64,000 nucleotides of DNA from Conus ventricosus (GCA_018398815.1 CM031600.1:55932223-55996222); one strand, 5' to 3'. Shown: positions 40,368 to 45,421, numbered from the stretch's first letter. A program made the numbers and translations. Notes: generated from the letters alone by a model not told the origin.

Positions 40368-41503
40368 ACACAGATACACACCAACACACAAATTCACTCA
40401 CTGCCATTGCGTCCAATGATGAAGTTGACATGGGGGCCAAGCTTTACATCTAGGAGCCCATGACACATAAAATTCTTCAGTATTATTCTTTCCACGATGC
40501 CAACTTCTGCTTCCTGCAAACAAACATTGTAGCTGTCTAATGAATTATAATCAGCTGAGCGTTTATTAATGACATGTAACAGTTTTAAAAAAACATACAC
40601 ACATACACAGCCACATATTCCCAAAAATTCCTTTGCCCTGAATTTTGATTTTCATTACCTCTTACATTGTCTGAACCATCACAGAAACTTTTTTTCATGG
40701 GTTTGAAGCATGTGATTGCCCATGTGAATTATGCAGGCTTAGGCATCAAGGTTGACGATAACAACTGCACAGAGCAAGTATATCAATGTATTGTACTGAT
40801 CAAATCCTTAAACATGTCAGTTGAGCTTGCTTCATCAGTCAGCACGACTAGTCAGAGCAGGGATGAATGAAAGTTTGACGCCTGAAAATATAGTTGGAGC
40901 AGTCTATCCTCAAATGTCAAGTGCTAAAATCTTACTTGCCTTGTTTCATTCATTAAAATTGTCTTGATCATTTGTGTTTCACCTTTCACGATGTTATGTA
41001 AAGTGTTTTTCTTTTCCTTCTTTGAGTTTGTTTATACACATAAATGCACAGTAACACCATCTCAACTCATAGCTCTCTAACCTTCATACCTCAAGATTAT
41101 GTAATAGTACAAAAGATATCACGCTGTTGGAATTTTAATTTAGTCACTCATGTAATTCATAACTTTGAAATATAAATCACTCAAATAATGATACACAGTA
41201 CAAAGACTCCAGTTGATATCACACTCAAAAACAAACAATAAACCCATTTTCAAAAGCAAATTCTGTGTTTCCAACCAAAAACTTCCCCACACACCCACAC
41301 CCACCCCAAAACAACTGTGCTGACCAGGCCTGAACATGACACACTGACATATAAAATAACAGAATTACTTTTGCTCTAGCTTGTTCCATTTCCATTTCTT
41401 CCACATCTTCTTCCTCCTCCTCCTCCTCTTCTTCTTGAACACGCTTTCGTTTCCCTTGACTGCCCTCTCCATTGGTGGATCTCTCTGGCTTCCTTTTTGG
41501 CAT
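1545..41503 (-). CDS. SMC6: SMC6 gene, coding span in this window (3' part off the left edge)
   Basis: Structural maintenance of chromosomes 6 pairs with SMC5 and the NSE subunits to form a ring-shaped nuclear ATPase that handles recombination intermediates and stalled forks. Twenty exons join in frame with GT-AG borders; one further probable exon leaves a phase gap (see 4396-4453). In order they encode an acidic, basic-flanked N-terminus, the Walker A motif GRNGSGKS split across exons 2 and 3, a conserved head segment ([26 protein letters not shown]), a long coiled coil, the hinge ([34 protein letters not shown]) and the returning coiled coil. About 820 codons are seen of roughly 1,090 usual for the family. 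The C-terminal signature motif and Walker B are missing because the gene leaves the window. The introns are large and full of transposons. Neighbour: PPIE, transcribed divergently about 10 kb away. Confidence 0.93.
1959..2023 (+). repeat. (TG)n microsatellite
   Basis: About 65 bp of almost pure TG with one interruption, inside an SMC6 intron. Apparent His/Thr or Val/Cys ORFs here are repeat translations. Confidence 0.95.
2368..2424 (-). CDS. SMC6: SMC6 exon 20
   Basis: Nineteen codons, [19 protein letters not shown], matching the conserved EL...EE...VDI.TLE stretch. Acceptor TTTCAG, donor GTTTGT. Confidence 0.85.
2640..2930 (+). repeat. Old SINE-like repeat sharing a 3' domain with the Thr-tRNA SINE
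   Basis: The block near 2764-2820 (CCGAAGTCGGAGTGTGGCTG, then GGCGGGGTAA...GGTCACACACGTA) matches in order the 3' domain of the two young SINEs at 18.5 and 52.6 kb (CCGAAGATGGAGTATGGCTG, GGCGGGATA...GGTCATACACA). Its 5' part does not match them, so it may be a different SINE sharing a 3' module, or a decayed copy. Confidence 0.5.
3700..3822 (-). CDS. SMC6: SMC6 exon 19 (return coiled coil)
   Basis: Encodes [20 protein letters not shown], then [20 protein letters not shown] and Y. Acceptor TTTCAG, donor GTAAGA; 41 codons, phase 0 at both ends. Confidence 0.87.
4396..4453 (-). CDS. SMC6: Probable SMC6 exon 18
   Basis: Read on the minus strand, (x)[19 protein letters not shown] ends at a strong CAG|GTAAGA donor and is followed in frame by LKELQQQ of the next exon. 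The EKDI block fits the SMC6 return coiled coil (EKDIKHNEELL-type region). The acceptor is uncertain: AAAG|GTATCTG would need an incoming phase of 2, while exon 17 ends in phase 0. A small exon may be missing between them, or the start is misplaced. Confidence 0.55.
4786..5018 (+). repeat. (TG)n/(TGTA)n/(GA)n compound microsatellite
   Basis: Imperfect TG and TGTA/TGCG repeats pass into a pure GA tract at about 4993-5018. Located in an SMC6 intron near exon 17. Confidence 0.95.
5077..5223 (-). CDS. SMC6: SMC6 exon 17 (hinge exit)
   Basis: Encodes [40 protein letters not shown] and [16 protein letters not shown] is a strong SMC6 marker. Acceptor CTCAAG, donor GTATGC, ending in phase 0. A TG/GA microsatellite follows about 60 bp into the intron. 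Confidence 0.92.
5738..5824 (-). CDS. SMC6: SMC6 exon 16 (hinge)
   Basis: Encodes [20 protein letters not shown] and HRPPTNCKE. The RGIE.V.LI and PP.NC.E motifs are typical of SMC6. Acceptor TTTGCAG, donor GTGAGT. Confidence 0.93.
6130..6280 (+). repeat. tRNA-like head of the long SINE family, sense copy
   Basis: A tRNA-like stretch (GTGGTTAGCGGAGCGTC..., B-box-like AGGTTCATGTCCCATCAGAA) followed by the family's AGTTCGCTTCC-type region. It matches, in opposite orientation, the head of the complete copy at 26899-27751. Decayed; no poly-A end seen. Confidence 0.6.
7021..7104 (-). CDS. SMC6: SMC6 exon 15 (hinge)
   Basis: Encodes [20 protein letters not shown] and VLNALIDQ, matching the hinge segment with the YP.VLD.....D.VV.N.LID pattern. 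Acceptor TTTCAG, donor GTGAGT. Confidence 0.92.
7269..9304 (-). mobile_element. DIRS-like retrotransposon remnant (copy C1) with inverted ends
   Basis: The left end reads ACTCACCTGTCCACACCAAT..CCTTATCTCCAC; the right end reads GTGGAGATAAGGCA...TTGGACAGGTAAGT: inverted terminal repeats extending at least about 100 bp inward. On the minus strand, about 8745-9044 encodes a decayed RNase H-like segment ([19 protein letters not shown], resembling the DNSAVVAYL.NQGGTRS.PL motif of DIRS elements). About 8390-8564 continues with a DIRS-like segment (SEKYG-type / [20 protein letters not shown]). Inverted ends plus this RNase H fit DIRS1-type tyrosine-recombinase retrotransposons. Gag, most of RT and the recombinase are not recognisable, so it is internally deleted or decayed. 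In the SMC6 intron between exons 14 and 15. Confidence 0.55.
9809..9835 (-). CDS. SMC6: SMC6 exon 14 (27-nt microexon)
   Basis: Nine codons, DAVHDVSRY, bounded by TTCCAG and GTGAGT, in frame with exons 13 and 15. It matches the (E)IYDVR-type hinge segment. It is too short for ordinary ORF calling but bridges two confident exons. Confidence 0.82.
10370..10997 (-). mobile_element. Long SINE family, head-truncated copy E2
   Basis: Minus-strand retroposon: poly-T (its poly-A tail) at about 10378-10397, then a body nearly identical to the complete copy at 26899-27751 (GCTGTCCCAACCTCTGCG... to CCAGGCCCGAGAGA). It stops where the complete copy continues into its tRNA-like head, so it is 5'-truncated. 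ORFs inside are conserved with the other copy only because the copies are young. Confidence 0.85.
11280..11307. repeat. Poly-C tract
   Basis: About 28 consecutive C, inside transposon A1. One of several long C runs in the window. Confidence 0.95.
11742..12312 (-). mobile_element. DNA transposon family B, copy 1 (nested in A1)
   Basis: A 571-bp element beginning CAGAGCTTAATCTAGGATTT and ending GCGCTCTG, flanked by a perfect 6-bp duplication ATGCTT (11736-11741 and 12313-12318). The minus strand holds a short ORF ending [15 protein letters not shown], which resembles the N-terminus of transposon zinc-finger proteins, followed by a poly-C(G) tract. Too short for a transposase, so non-autonomous. 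It interrupts the family A ORF. Confidence 0.82.
12313..12603 (-). pseudogene. Transposon A zinc-finger ORF, broken by insertion
   Basis: About 97 in-frame residues up to the insertion point. Visible: [37 protein letters not shown], and the finger C-x2-C ... H-G-G ... H. The reading frame is cut at the AAGCAT target of family B and resumes at 11741 leftward. The copy A2 carries the same finger pattern ([17 protein letters not shown]). Probably an accessory or N-terminal domain of a transposase; function not assigned. Confidence 0.55.
13740..13925 (-). repeat. Old fragment of the long SINE family
   Basis: Diverged match to the E body: ...AGCAC..., AATATCAAATCGTTGTGAGG, CAACCCGTCAGCAGAGACAA, TGCTGCTGAGTCACTTCAGT, aligning with the 10.5 and 27.05 kb copies. 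No poly-T tail or duplications can be placed. Confidence 0.65.
14082..15740 (-). mobile_element. DNA transposon family B, copy 2, at the SMC6 exon 13 donor
   Basis: Begins CAGAGCTTAATCTAG and ends CTAGATTAAGCTCTG, a perfect 15-bp inverted repeat. It is flanked by the perfect 6-bp duplication TTACCT (14076-14081 and 15741-15746). The B body is about 600 bp, matching copy 1, and is split by a family A element (14555-15613). On the SMC6 strand TTACCT is AGGTAA, the exon 13 donor. The minus strand carries the same short [15 protein letters not shown] ORF as copy 1. Confidence 0.88.
14555..15613 (-). mobile_element. DNA transposon family A, copy 2 (nested in B2)
   Basis: A 1,059-bp element with 13-bp perfect ends CAGACCTGTTTAC / GTAAACAGGTCTG, flanked by CAATCA / CGATCA (6 bp, one mismatch; copy B1 has CGATCA at this place, so the empty site is known). 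The minus strand contains broken ORFs at 15440-15219 and 15092-14814 encoding the family A finger in a shifted frame ([12 protein letters not shown]) and downstream acidic sequence. No catalytic domain. The subterminal region has CCGTAATT/AATTACGG repeats. Confidence 0.85.
15745..15920 (-). CDS. SMC6: SMC6 exon 13 (hinge)
   Basis: Encodes [20 protein letters not shown], then [20 protein letters not shown] and ending AIITCPFK, the hinge core (AIE.CL...I..F.C..H.DE..L). Acceptor TTGCCAG. The donor is AG|GTAA, and the next base is the terminus of a DNA transposon whose target duplication is exactly AGGTAA. A second AGGTAA therefore stands on the far side of the insert (see the finding on this site). 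Confidence 0.92.
16000..17629. other. SMC6 intron 12, nothing recognised
   Basis: AT-rich sequence with short plus-strand ORFs (16135-16392) that lack any recognisable domain. No inverted ends, poly-A tail or tRNA-like head seen. Confidence 0.5.
17630..17808 (-). CDS. SMC6: SMC6 exon 12 (hinge start)
   Basis: Encodes a segment ending [33 protein letters not shown]. The RFG..VP.....I....R.G.F...P.GPLG pattern is the conserved entry into the SMC6 hinge. Acceptor GTACAG, donor GTAAAG. Confidence 0.92.
18025..18189 (-). CDS. SMC6: SMC6 exon 11 (coiled coil approaching hinge)
   Basis: Encodes [20 protein letters not shown] through [10 protein letters not shown]. Acceptor TTACAG, donor GTGAGA; phase matches exons 10 and 12. 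Confidence 0.87.
18240..19048 (-). mobile_element. 5'-end fragment of the 6-kb LINE family, split by a SINE
   Basis: Two blocks (about 18240-18507 and 18934-19048) match the first ~470 bases of the LINE at 20710-26709: GATGTGTTGAGAGCAC, CTGGATCTCATTCCCCTCC, CAAGTATTGATGCC, GGATCACTGGACCA, CCCCGGAG, in the same order and orientation. Only this 5' leader is present, with no ORFs. The Thr-tRNA SINE at 18508-18922 was inserted into it later. Confidence 0.7.
18508..18922 (+). mobile_element. tRNA-Thr-like SINE, copy 1
   Basis: About 415 bp, flanked by the perfect 11-bp duplication AACTCCTACCA (18497-18507 and 18923-18933). The head is tRNA-like: A box TAGCTCAGTTGGTAGAGCG, anticodon loop CTCGTGA (anticodon CGT), B box GGGTTCGAATT. 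The body contains a conserved domain GGAGTATGGCTGCC...GGCGGGATA and an A-rich tail. About 96% alike to copy 2 at 52.6 kb by eye. It has no protein; the polymerase III promoter is the A/B boxes. Confidence 0.92.
19934..20022 (-). CDS. SMC6: SMC6 exon 10 (coiled coil)
   Basis: Encodes [20 protein letters not shown], then QERIKELQK. Acceptor CTGCAG, donor GTAAGC, ending in phase 2. The preceding intron carries the 6-kb LINE, a long SINE and the GA block. Confidence 0.86.
20542..20564 (-). repeat. (CA)n microsatellite
   Basis: About 11 CA units in intron sequence just beyond the LINE 3' end. Confidence 0.9.
20710..20800 (-). repeat. Conserved 3' terminus of the LINE, with (TTATC)n tail
   Basis: On the minus strand GGCCCTTTGCGGTCGGCTGG followed by GCTATAAGCAACATTATCTT. 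The same ~90 bp recurs at 33918-34007 and 52023-52090, always ending in TTATC units, as expected for the end recognised by the element's own RT. Confidence 0.75.
20923..24616 (-). pseudogene. LINE ORF2: endonuclease, RT, RNase H, with frameshifts
   Basis: Starts [20 protein letters not shown], 26 bases after the likely ORF1 end. Segments: APE-type endonuclease (24616 to about 23840; [14 protein letters not shown] and GSDHFPV); linker; RT (about 23270-21940; [46 protein letters not shown], catalytic FVDDFAVYA); RNase H (about 21700-21340; [48 protein letters not shown]). Frame changes near 24400, 23850, 23270 and 21940. Catalytic residues of all three domains look intact, so the breaks are recent or are sequencing errors. 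Confidence 0.9.
24978..25970 (-). CDS. LINE ORF1, gag-like nucleic-acid-binding protein
   Basis: Chosen start [20 protein letters not shown] (an upstream in-frame ATG exists at 26081). Features in order: a PKKKRK nuclear-localisation-like patch, an acidic serine/aspartate stretch, an RRM-like middle, then zinc knuckles [14 protein letters not shown] (C-x2-C-x4-H-x4-C), [13 protein letters not shown] and [15 protein letters not shown]. The frame closes at 24978, but an open Pro/Ser-rich stretch in another frame (24831-24643, ending [12 protein letters not shown]) looks like its true C-terminus, so a frameshift near 24980 is likely. It would bind element RNA in the retrotransposition particle. 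Confidence 0.85.
   Translation of the reverse strand: MALSKSIPPKKKRKAASPISGDFDSDSDSDTEVRQRTGFWASWLVMEGTEQERPLSALSPFAIQKGFQGLAGDPRSINRLRNGSFLIECKSQKQSEQLLKATKLVDREIRVTPHKQLNSSKGVIRCRDLSGVSEAEIKSELASQGVTEVRRVTVKKGAERVATNTLFLTFCNPVLPPVIKVGYLNVRVQLYVPSPLRCFRCQKFGHVRDRCSGQEVCGICCKATHDGPCQDPAHCANCGGDHPSSSRNCPFWIQESAIQRVKTEKKISFFEARKQVVGSQTPTASSYASAVKKVSTRSVCCQTDDFTFSKTLQVRSVNSGVASPPPSNPN
26899..27751 (-). mobile_element. Complete copy of a long (~850 bp) tRNA-headed SINE family E
   Basis: Flanked by the perfect 16-bp duplication TGACTGAAAGCCTTTT (26883-26898 and 27752-27767). On the minus strand it starts with a tRNA-like head (GCCGTGGCGAAGTGGTTAGC, then CCCGGCTGGGAGGTCGTGGG and B box GGGTTCGAATCCC). 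It continues with a ~770-bp body without convincing coding sequence and ends in a poly-A tail (poly-T at 26899-26916). Unusually long for a SINE. Other copies: 6.13, 10.37, 13.74, 33.29, 55.88 and 63.16 kb. Confidence 0.88.
28139..28285 (-). CDS. SMC6: SMC6 exon 9 (coiled coil)
   Basis: Encodes [20 protein letters not shown] through RGSQ, 49 residues of heptad-like coiled coil with the conserved KR.AYNA motif. Acceptor TGACAG, donor GTAGGT. The GA-repeat block starts about 60 bp upstream of its acceptor. Confidence 0.87.
28341..29064 (+). repeat. GA-rich block with a ~190-220 bp higher-order tandem unit
   Basis: Pure (GA)n tracts alternate with a non-GA module (GACAAATGGGTGAAAAA..., AAGAAGAGCACAAAGGAAGA, GTCAGACAGATAGACAG, AATTTACATCAACAGGTCA). 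The module occurs three times starting near 28455, 28675 and 28862. Apparent Arg/Glu-rich ORFs are repeat translations. Confidence 0.93.
29590..29702. repeat. Terminal fragment of the DIRS-like family
   Basis: GGCAATGTTCCATGCCAAGT followed by AGGGATAAGGCATTCC matches the inner part of the right inverted repeat of family C, with the outer GGACAGGTAAG end lost. Just upstream of SMC6 exon 8's donor side. Confidence 0.55.
29780..29860 (-). CDS. SMC6: SMC6 exon 8 (coiled coil)
   Basis: Encodes 27 charged residues ([20 protein letters not shown]...ANESK) consistent with coiled coil. Acceptor TTCACAG, donor GTAAAG, phase 0 at both ends. Confidence 0.8.
30083..32028. mobile_element. DIRS-like element copy C2 with inverted ends
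   Basis: Left end ATACTTACCTATCCAAACAC, CTTATCCCTACTCGGCGTGG, AACATCACC; right end ACTTGGCGATGTTCCTCGTT, GATAAGGCATTTGTTTGTAC, AGGTAAATAT. The inverted homology continues inward for about 150-200 bp (GTTACGGATAAGTGCCAGAG against AACTAAGGGAGATCACCC...CCGTAACTGAGGTGCTCCCC). The interior is about 1.5 kb with no clear coding domain. In the SMC6 intron between exons 7 and 8. Confidence 0.55.
32429..32566 (-). CDS. SMC6: SMC6 exon 7 (first coiled coil)
   Basis: Encodes [20 protein letters not shown] through [16 protein letters not shown]. The LKHEMAWA block is conserved in SMC6. Acceptor TTGACAG, donor GTTAGA. A DIRS-like element and poly-C sequence occupy the next intron. Confidence 0.9.
33290..33520 (+). 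repeat. Old sense-orientation fragment of the long SINE family
   Basis: CAGTACTGGAATTTGTGGTT..., GCAAATGCAGGATCAAAACA, GGCACCAATAACAGTGACTC, CAGCAGTGCTGTGTCTCATC match the reverse complement of the E body. Diverged. Confidence 0.5.
33625..33726 (-). CDS. SMC6: SMC6 exon 6 (head to coiled-coil junction)
   Basis: Encodes [20 protein letters not shown] through QYEK, the near-invariant [15 protein letters not shown] block where the SMC6 head passes into the first coiled coil. Acceptor ATGCAG, donor GTAATG. Confidence 0.92.
33918..34007 (-). repeat. Solitary LINE 3'-end fragment
   Basis: Nearly identical to 20710-20800 (GCTTATAGCCCAGCCGACCG, CAAAGGGCCACATCAGGG), with one or two GATAA units. A severely 5'-truncated LINE copy or a SINE using the LINE tail. 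Confidence 0.7.
34217..34359 (-). CDS. SMC6: SMC6 exon 5 (head, NIQVENPV motif)
   Basis: Encodes [20 protein letters not shown], then [18 protein letters not shown] and ending CDKYK. FNIQV(D/E)NPV and the following Q-loop-like VLNQD are SMC5/6 hallmarks. Acceptor TTGCAG, donor GTGTGT. Confidence 0.92.
34690..34850 (+). repeat. 3' end of an RTE-like LINE
   Basis: Encodes [25 protein letters not shown] and a stop, followed by a TGAATGA-rich tail. This matches the C-terminal end commonly seen in RTE-type reverse transcriptases (R.RWR..V.GLCS). Only the terminal ~150 bp are present. Confidence 0.55.
34900..37272. other. SMC6 intron 4, mostly unassigned
   Basis: Holds two GA tracts (near 35548-35577 and 35627-35655), an A/G-rich patch, and a direct tandem duplication of a ~57-bp unit at about 37026-37140 (AACCATCTCACCAAGATGAA...). 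No protein domain recognised. Confidence 0.6.
37273..37409 (-). CDS. SMC6: SMC6 exon 4 (ATPase head)
   Basis: Encodes [20 protein letters not shown]...[15 protein letters not shown], matching the conserved SMC6 segment after the P-loop. Acceptor ACAACAG; donor GTATGT within a five-G run. Confidence 0.92.
37703..39026. mobile_element. DIRS-like element copy C3 with inverted ends
   Basis: Left TTACCTGTCCAAACAAATCC, CCCGCTTGGCATGGAACATA; right ACCAAGTGGGGATAAGACAA, TTGTTTGGACAGGTAA: 16-bp perfect outer ends with longer imperfect pairing. A 24-base poly-C run lies in the right arm (38946-38969). The interior has short imperfect duplications near 38110-38240 (CATAGTAGTTGCCCATG..GCAACCCCC) and no clear ORF. 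Between SMC6 exons 3 and 4. Confidence 0.55.
39196..39250 (+). repeat. (TG)n microsatellite
   Basis: About 27 uninterrupted TG units then TGCG variants, 120 bp downstream of SMC6 exon 3 on the gene strand. Confidence 0.95.
39371..39476 (-). CDS. SMC6: SMC6 exon 3 (Walker A lysine)
   Basis: Completes the P-loop (S)[15 protein letters not shown] and continues ASTTNRGSK...FVKIGK. GKS holds the ATP-binding lysine. Acceptor CCAG, donor GTGAGT; phases match exons 2 and 4. A TG microsatellite of about 55 bp lies about 120 bp downstream in the intron. Confidence 0.92.
39758..39985. repeat. Dispersed repeat family D, copy 1
   Basis: Shares AGTTGCAAAGTGAG.CGACTG, GGCAGAAATCTAAACAAAT, ACAAACGAATCACAAGACAA, CTCAGGTCTTCTTC.GGCAAG and CAGGACAACGAAAA with 62121-62335, in order. 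A short self-complementary GACCTCTCAGGTC-like hairpin sits in the middle. It resembles the tail region of Penelope-like or other retroelements but no coding part is present; class not assigned. Confidence 0.6.
40316..40366 (-). repeat. (CA)n microsatellite
   Basis: About 25 CA units beginning 36 bp downstream (gene sense) of the SMC6 exon 2 donor. Confidence 0.95.
40402..40513 (-). CDS. SMC6: SMC6 exon 2 (start of Walker A)
   Basis: Encodes [10 protein letters not shown]...LKNFMCH...[10 protein letters not shown], the start of the N-terminal ATPase head. Acceptor TTTGCAG, donor GTGAGT. It ends one base into the serine codon of the Walker A loop GRNGSGKS, which exon 3 completes. A CA microsatellite lies directly downstream in the intron. 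Confidence 0.92.
41369..41503 (-). CDS. SMC6: SMC6 exon 1 (coding start)
   Basis: Begins with ATG at 41503-41501 and encodes 45 residues: a basic start (MPKRKPERS), a KRKR nuclear-localisation-like patch and an acidic run of nine Glu. Ends at a GTAATT donor in phase 0. Just upstream the minus strand reads a pyrimidine tract followed by AG at about 41512, then GTAAAAATG, so the start codon probably sits in the second transcript exon, with a noncoding first exon further right. Confidence 0.85.
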
Positions 41504-42154
41504 TTTTACCTAAAAAAGAAATTAACAAATCCATGAATACACTGATATAATGTTAAAGGCCACATTAAACTTATCCTAATCATGTGACATTCAACTAAAA
41601 TACATGATTCACTAGATTATGAAATTTCTAAGACAGACAAACAGATAGGAGCAGAAAAATATCAACAGCAGATTTAAGAAAAATTGTACGAATAATCAAT
41701 AACAAATTTCTAGTTGATTATTTCCATTCCAACTGTTAAACTACATCCGCTGATTCCTTTTGACACATATTTTACCTCTCTAGAATGATCCTCGGCCAGA
41801 TGTTTCTTGTTCATATTTCATGCAGAAAAGTGTGGAAGATCCTCAATTAAATTAAAAACAACAGTGACTTTTGACCAGTCAGAACTGCCGTGCAAATGAT
41901 TTTCAAAGACTTCCTCACAGCTTACAGACTTTGCGTAATTTTCAGGAGATTTCAAGTTCTTAAAATAATTACTAATATTCAGGAGTTTTAAGGACATTCA
42001 ACATCACATGGGTGTGTGTGAGGCTTTCGTCCTCTTCCTGATTAATTTTCTAGACTAATGGCATAACAAAGATTAACTGTTAGTGATAAGTCAGTGAAAC
42101 AAAACACTGACAATTTGTTTATATACACAAAAATGCATGCATACACACACCACA

Positions 42155-42306
42155 CACACACACACAATGCATGCAAAAACCTGCACATGCATGCAAACAC
42201 ACACCGCACTGACATTCATCAGTTCACACTGGGCACACACACAATGCATGCAAAAACCTGCACATGCATGCAAACACACACCGCACTGACACTCATCAGT
42301 TCACAC
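42155..42306 (+). repeat. Two-unit tandem duplication of ~79 bp
   Basis: ACACAATGCATGCAAAAACC, TGCACATGCATGCAAACACA, CACCGCACTGACA(T/C)TCATCA, GTTCACAC occurs twice with almost no difference. Confidence 0.9.
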
Positions 42307-42370
42307 AAAATAACTCATACAAATCATTATTAGATTTTGCAAGTGCTCAGTGGGAAAGGAAACATACAAA

Positions 42371-42453
42371 CACACATACATACACACACATACTATACAG
42401 TAACACACACAGTGTGTGTGTTACTGTATAGTATGTGTGTGTATGTATGTGTG
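42371..42453. repeat. Perfect inverted repeat, 40-bp arms, 3-bp spacer
   Basis: CACACATACATACACACACA, TACTATACAGTAACACACAC is followed by AGT and then its exact reverse complement. Low-complexity but perfect, including the unique core ACTATACAGTAA. Confidence 0.93.
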
Positions 42454-43904
42454 TGACACACATGCACTGCTAATGACTGGTTAAAACTGCATGAAAGCTC
42501 AGAAAACCTGAAGTTTGTCACATATACTTGCGTTTTGCCCCCTCACTTTGAAGTGGCAGGAGACATGTCCCATGACAACTGGAAAAAAAAAAATCTGAAG
42601 CTCTAAGATCTGCTAATCATCATCATTCTATCAACTTGATGTCCTGTCACCAGACACTAGACAGTGAAGTGTCACCATTGTGCAATCGTCACCACGAAAG
42701 ACAGCTCTACTTTTTTAGCATAATAACAAGGTGCCTATCTTAGTGATACTTTCACTCTACAATTTGCATGCCACCTTGGAACAGTCTGCCAAAGTTCTCT
42801 GAGTGTGACATTCTAATTGACACACTTAAGTATCATGAGATGCGAGGACATATCAATCTTGCTGTCGCCACCATCTCACAGCGCACGAGAGCATTCATGA
42901 CTGGACTTTTTGCTTCTCCTTATGGACAGTGTGGACAATGTGATTTTTATTTCATTAAATTAATTAAATATCTATGATTCCTAACCACATATTGCAGCAT
43001 GATGTAGTGTCAAGCTGTTCTTGTTTATCAATTAGCTGAGGTTAGTTTTTGCTGGGGAGTTTTAATGTGTCTTCACCTCAACAGTCTAAATGGGTAAAAT
43101 TTGGTCCTTGTGATTTAACTAGGTCCAAGTTTTTTACATTAGAGAATGTCTGTTTTTTTACATTTGAGAATGTCTGAAGGGTTTCATCTGAATATCAATT
43201 AATTGGGTCATATCTTTTATCACCACTGATGTGTGTAAATGGTTTGTGACAGTCATTGTGACATAACCTGCTGTCACCTGTCATAACCTGCCGTGACACC
43301 TGTTTGGGGGGACACCTCTGACCCCCACTCACACACCATAAGTGCATTTCGACTTGTTCTCTTAAGTGCAAAATTTAACCATTTTAAAAAATCAGCTTTC
43401 TTCTCAAATGTCCTACTGGCAATTCCTTTTCACCATTTAACTTTTTTTCTTGTTCTTTCTGATGGTGTTTATTTTTTATTTGGCCGAAGTTTTTCTCTCG
43501 TTTGTGGCACATCCCTTCTTACAAGTGTGTTATGAGTGTAGGTTTATTATCTATTTTTGCTATCTGGATCTGGATCAATACGTTGAAGGGCCTTGTGGCA
43601 TAAATTCAACGGGAGAGTGAGCGTGGGTACACTAGTCCCACTGATGAACGGCTGCTTGGAAGCAGCCTACTGTCATCATCATCCATTTGGACGGCCCCAA
43701 TCAACTGGTTGATTACCATGCCATACTATGGAGGTTGTGCTGAGATGGAAAGCCAATGTAGGAAGATAAAGACCTACGACAGTGGAGAAACATAAAAACT
43801 GGGGGTCATACTCTATGTGGGTTTTATCAGCAGACTACTGTAATTTTCGCTCTTCATCTGGAAACGAGTTTCTGACTAGCTGATCCTGGTTCGCCCTAAT
43901 AGTG

Positions 43905-45371
43905 AAACAGAGCTTGCACCAGTGCTGACAGAACTATTCCAAATGTCACTCGACGAAGGAAAAGTACCACAGGACTGGAAGGACGCCCTAGTAGTGCCGA
44001 TCTTCAAAAAGGGAGATCGCCACCAGCCAGCAAACTACAGGCCTGTGTCCCTCACGTCAATAATGTGCAAGCTCCTCGAGCACATCATACATAGCAGCGT
44101 CATGCAGCACCTTGACAGCTTCAACATCCTCACAGACGTACAGCATGGATTCAGAAAATACAGGTCATGCGAAACCCAACTAATAGAGACCGTCCACGAC
44201 ATCGCAAAAAACCTTGCTGCTAAAGGCCAAACAGACGCAATCTTGTTGGATTTCAGCAAGGCCTTCGACAAGGTGCCACATCAGCGACTCATGCAAACTT
44301 GAGGCCTACGGAGTTAGAGGAAACACACATAAGTGGATCAAATCGTTTTTGACAGGGAGAACACAAAAAGTAGCACTTGAGGGTGTATATTCATCTACCA
44401 CCCCAGTAACATCAGGAGTACCCCAAGGCACTGTTCTTGGACCGCTACTTTTCCTATTGTACATCAACGACCTTCCTGATGTTGTGAAACACGCAAAAGT
44501 AAAACTTTTCGCAGAGACCAGCCTTCTTTACAAGCAAATTAAAGGAATCCAAGACCAGAGACTACTCCAAAAAGACCTGGACGCACTTGAAGACTGGGAA
44601 GAAATGTGGCAAATGAACTTTAACCCCAGTAAATGCAACATCATCCGCATCCTAGCAGACAAGAATAAACCACCGCTAGTGTCCAACTACTACCTCCATG
44701 GACAGGCTCTAGAGACGACCAAAGAAAGCAAATACCTGGGAGTTACCATATCAGATGACCTAACATGGACCAGCCACATCAAAAACATCACGCAAAAGGA
44801 AACAAAACAGTGGGCTTCCTGAGGCGCAACTTTAAAGAATGTACAACAAAGTTAAAGCAGAAACCCTTTATACCACCATGGTGCGCCCCACATTAAATAC
44901 GCGTCAACTGTGTGGGACCCACACGAAGAGAAGGACAAGAAATCACTCGAAGCTGTCCAAAGAAGAGCAGCCAGATACACCCACAACAACTACTTTGAAA
45001 GAACACCCGGCATTATCACCAATATGCTCAACACCTTAGGATGGGAGTCATTGGAAGAAAGAAGAACAAAGAATAGACTAATAAATGCTGTACAAGATCA
45101 AGCACAATCTTGTTGGAATCTCACCTGCAAACTACATCAGGGACTCTGACCCAAGAACAAGAGAGCAAGGCTATACCAACAACAGGATTTCCACAAGGCA
45201 ATAAACAACACCTTCTTCCCGAGGACAACCTCAGACTGGAACAGCCTCCCCCCTCTACGACATCAGCAACGTCACTGGAGATGTTCCGCTCACGACTCGG
45301 TGGCAGCAGGGCTCTGCAGCCACTTTGGGCACCCCATTTACCCTCCCTACTGCCCTGTACATAGTTTTAAT

Positions 45372-45420
<49 letters not shown>
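43905..45420 (+). mobile_element. 5'-truncated CR1/Jockey-type LINE, inactive
   Basis: RT coding is read across four frame changes: GKVPQDWKDALVVPIFKKGD, NYRPVSLTSIMCKLLEHII, DAILLDFSKAFDKVPHQRL, then YGVRGNTHKWIKSFLTGRTQ, VTSGVPQGTVLGPLLFLLYI, KYLGVTISDDLTWTSHIKNI, and the C-terminal AVQRRAARYTHNNY. The catalytic box, normally F-A-D-D, reads FAETS here, so it is dead. The endonuclease part is missing. Ends in or near a 46-base poly-C run. Lies between SMC6 and PPIE. Confidence 0.9.
45373..45419. repeat. Poly-C run of about 46 bases
   Basis: The longest of the C homopolymers here. The G/P-rich ORFs across it are artefacts. Confidence 0.95.

Positions 45421-45421
<1 letters not shown>

Larger units (their letters stand above)
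41512..43900. other. Region upstream of SMC6 coding start, no gene found
   Basis: Probably holds SMC6 5' UTR intron. Contains a ~79-bp tandem duplication (42155-42306), a perfect 40-bp-arm hairpin (42371-42453), and AT-rich sequence. No noncoding first exon of SMC6 could be located by eye. Confidence 0.5.
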
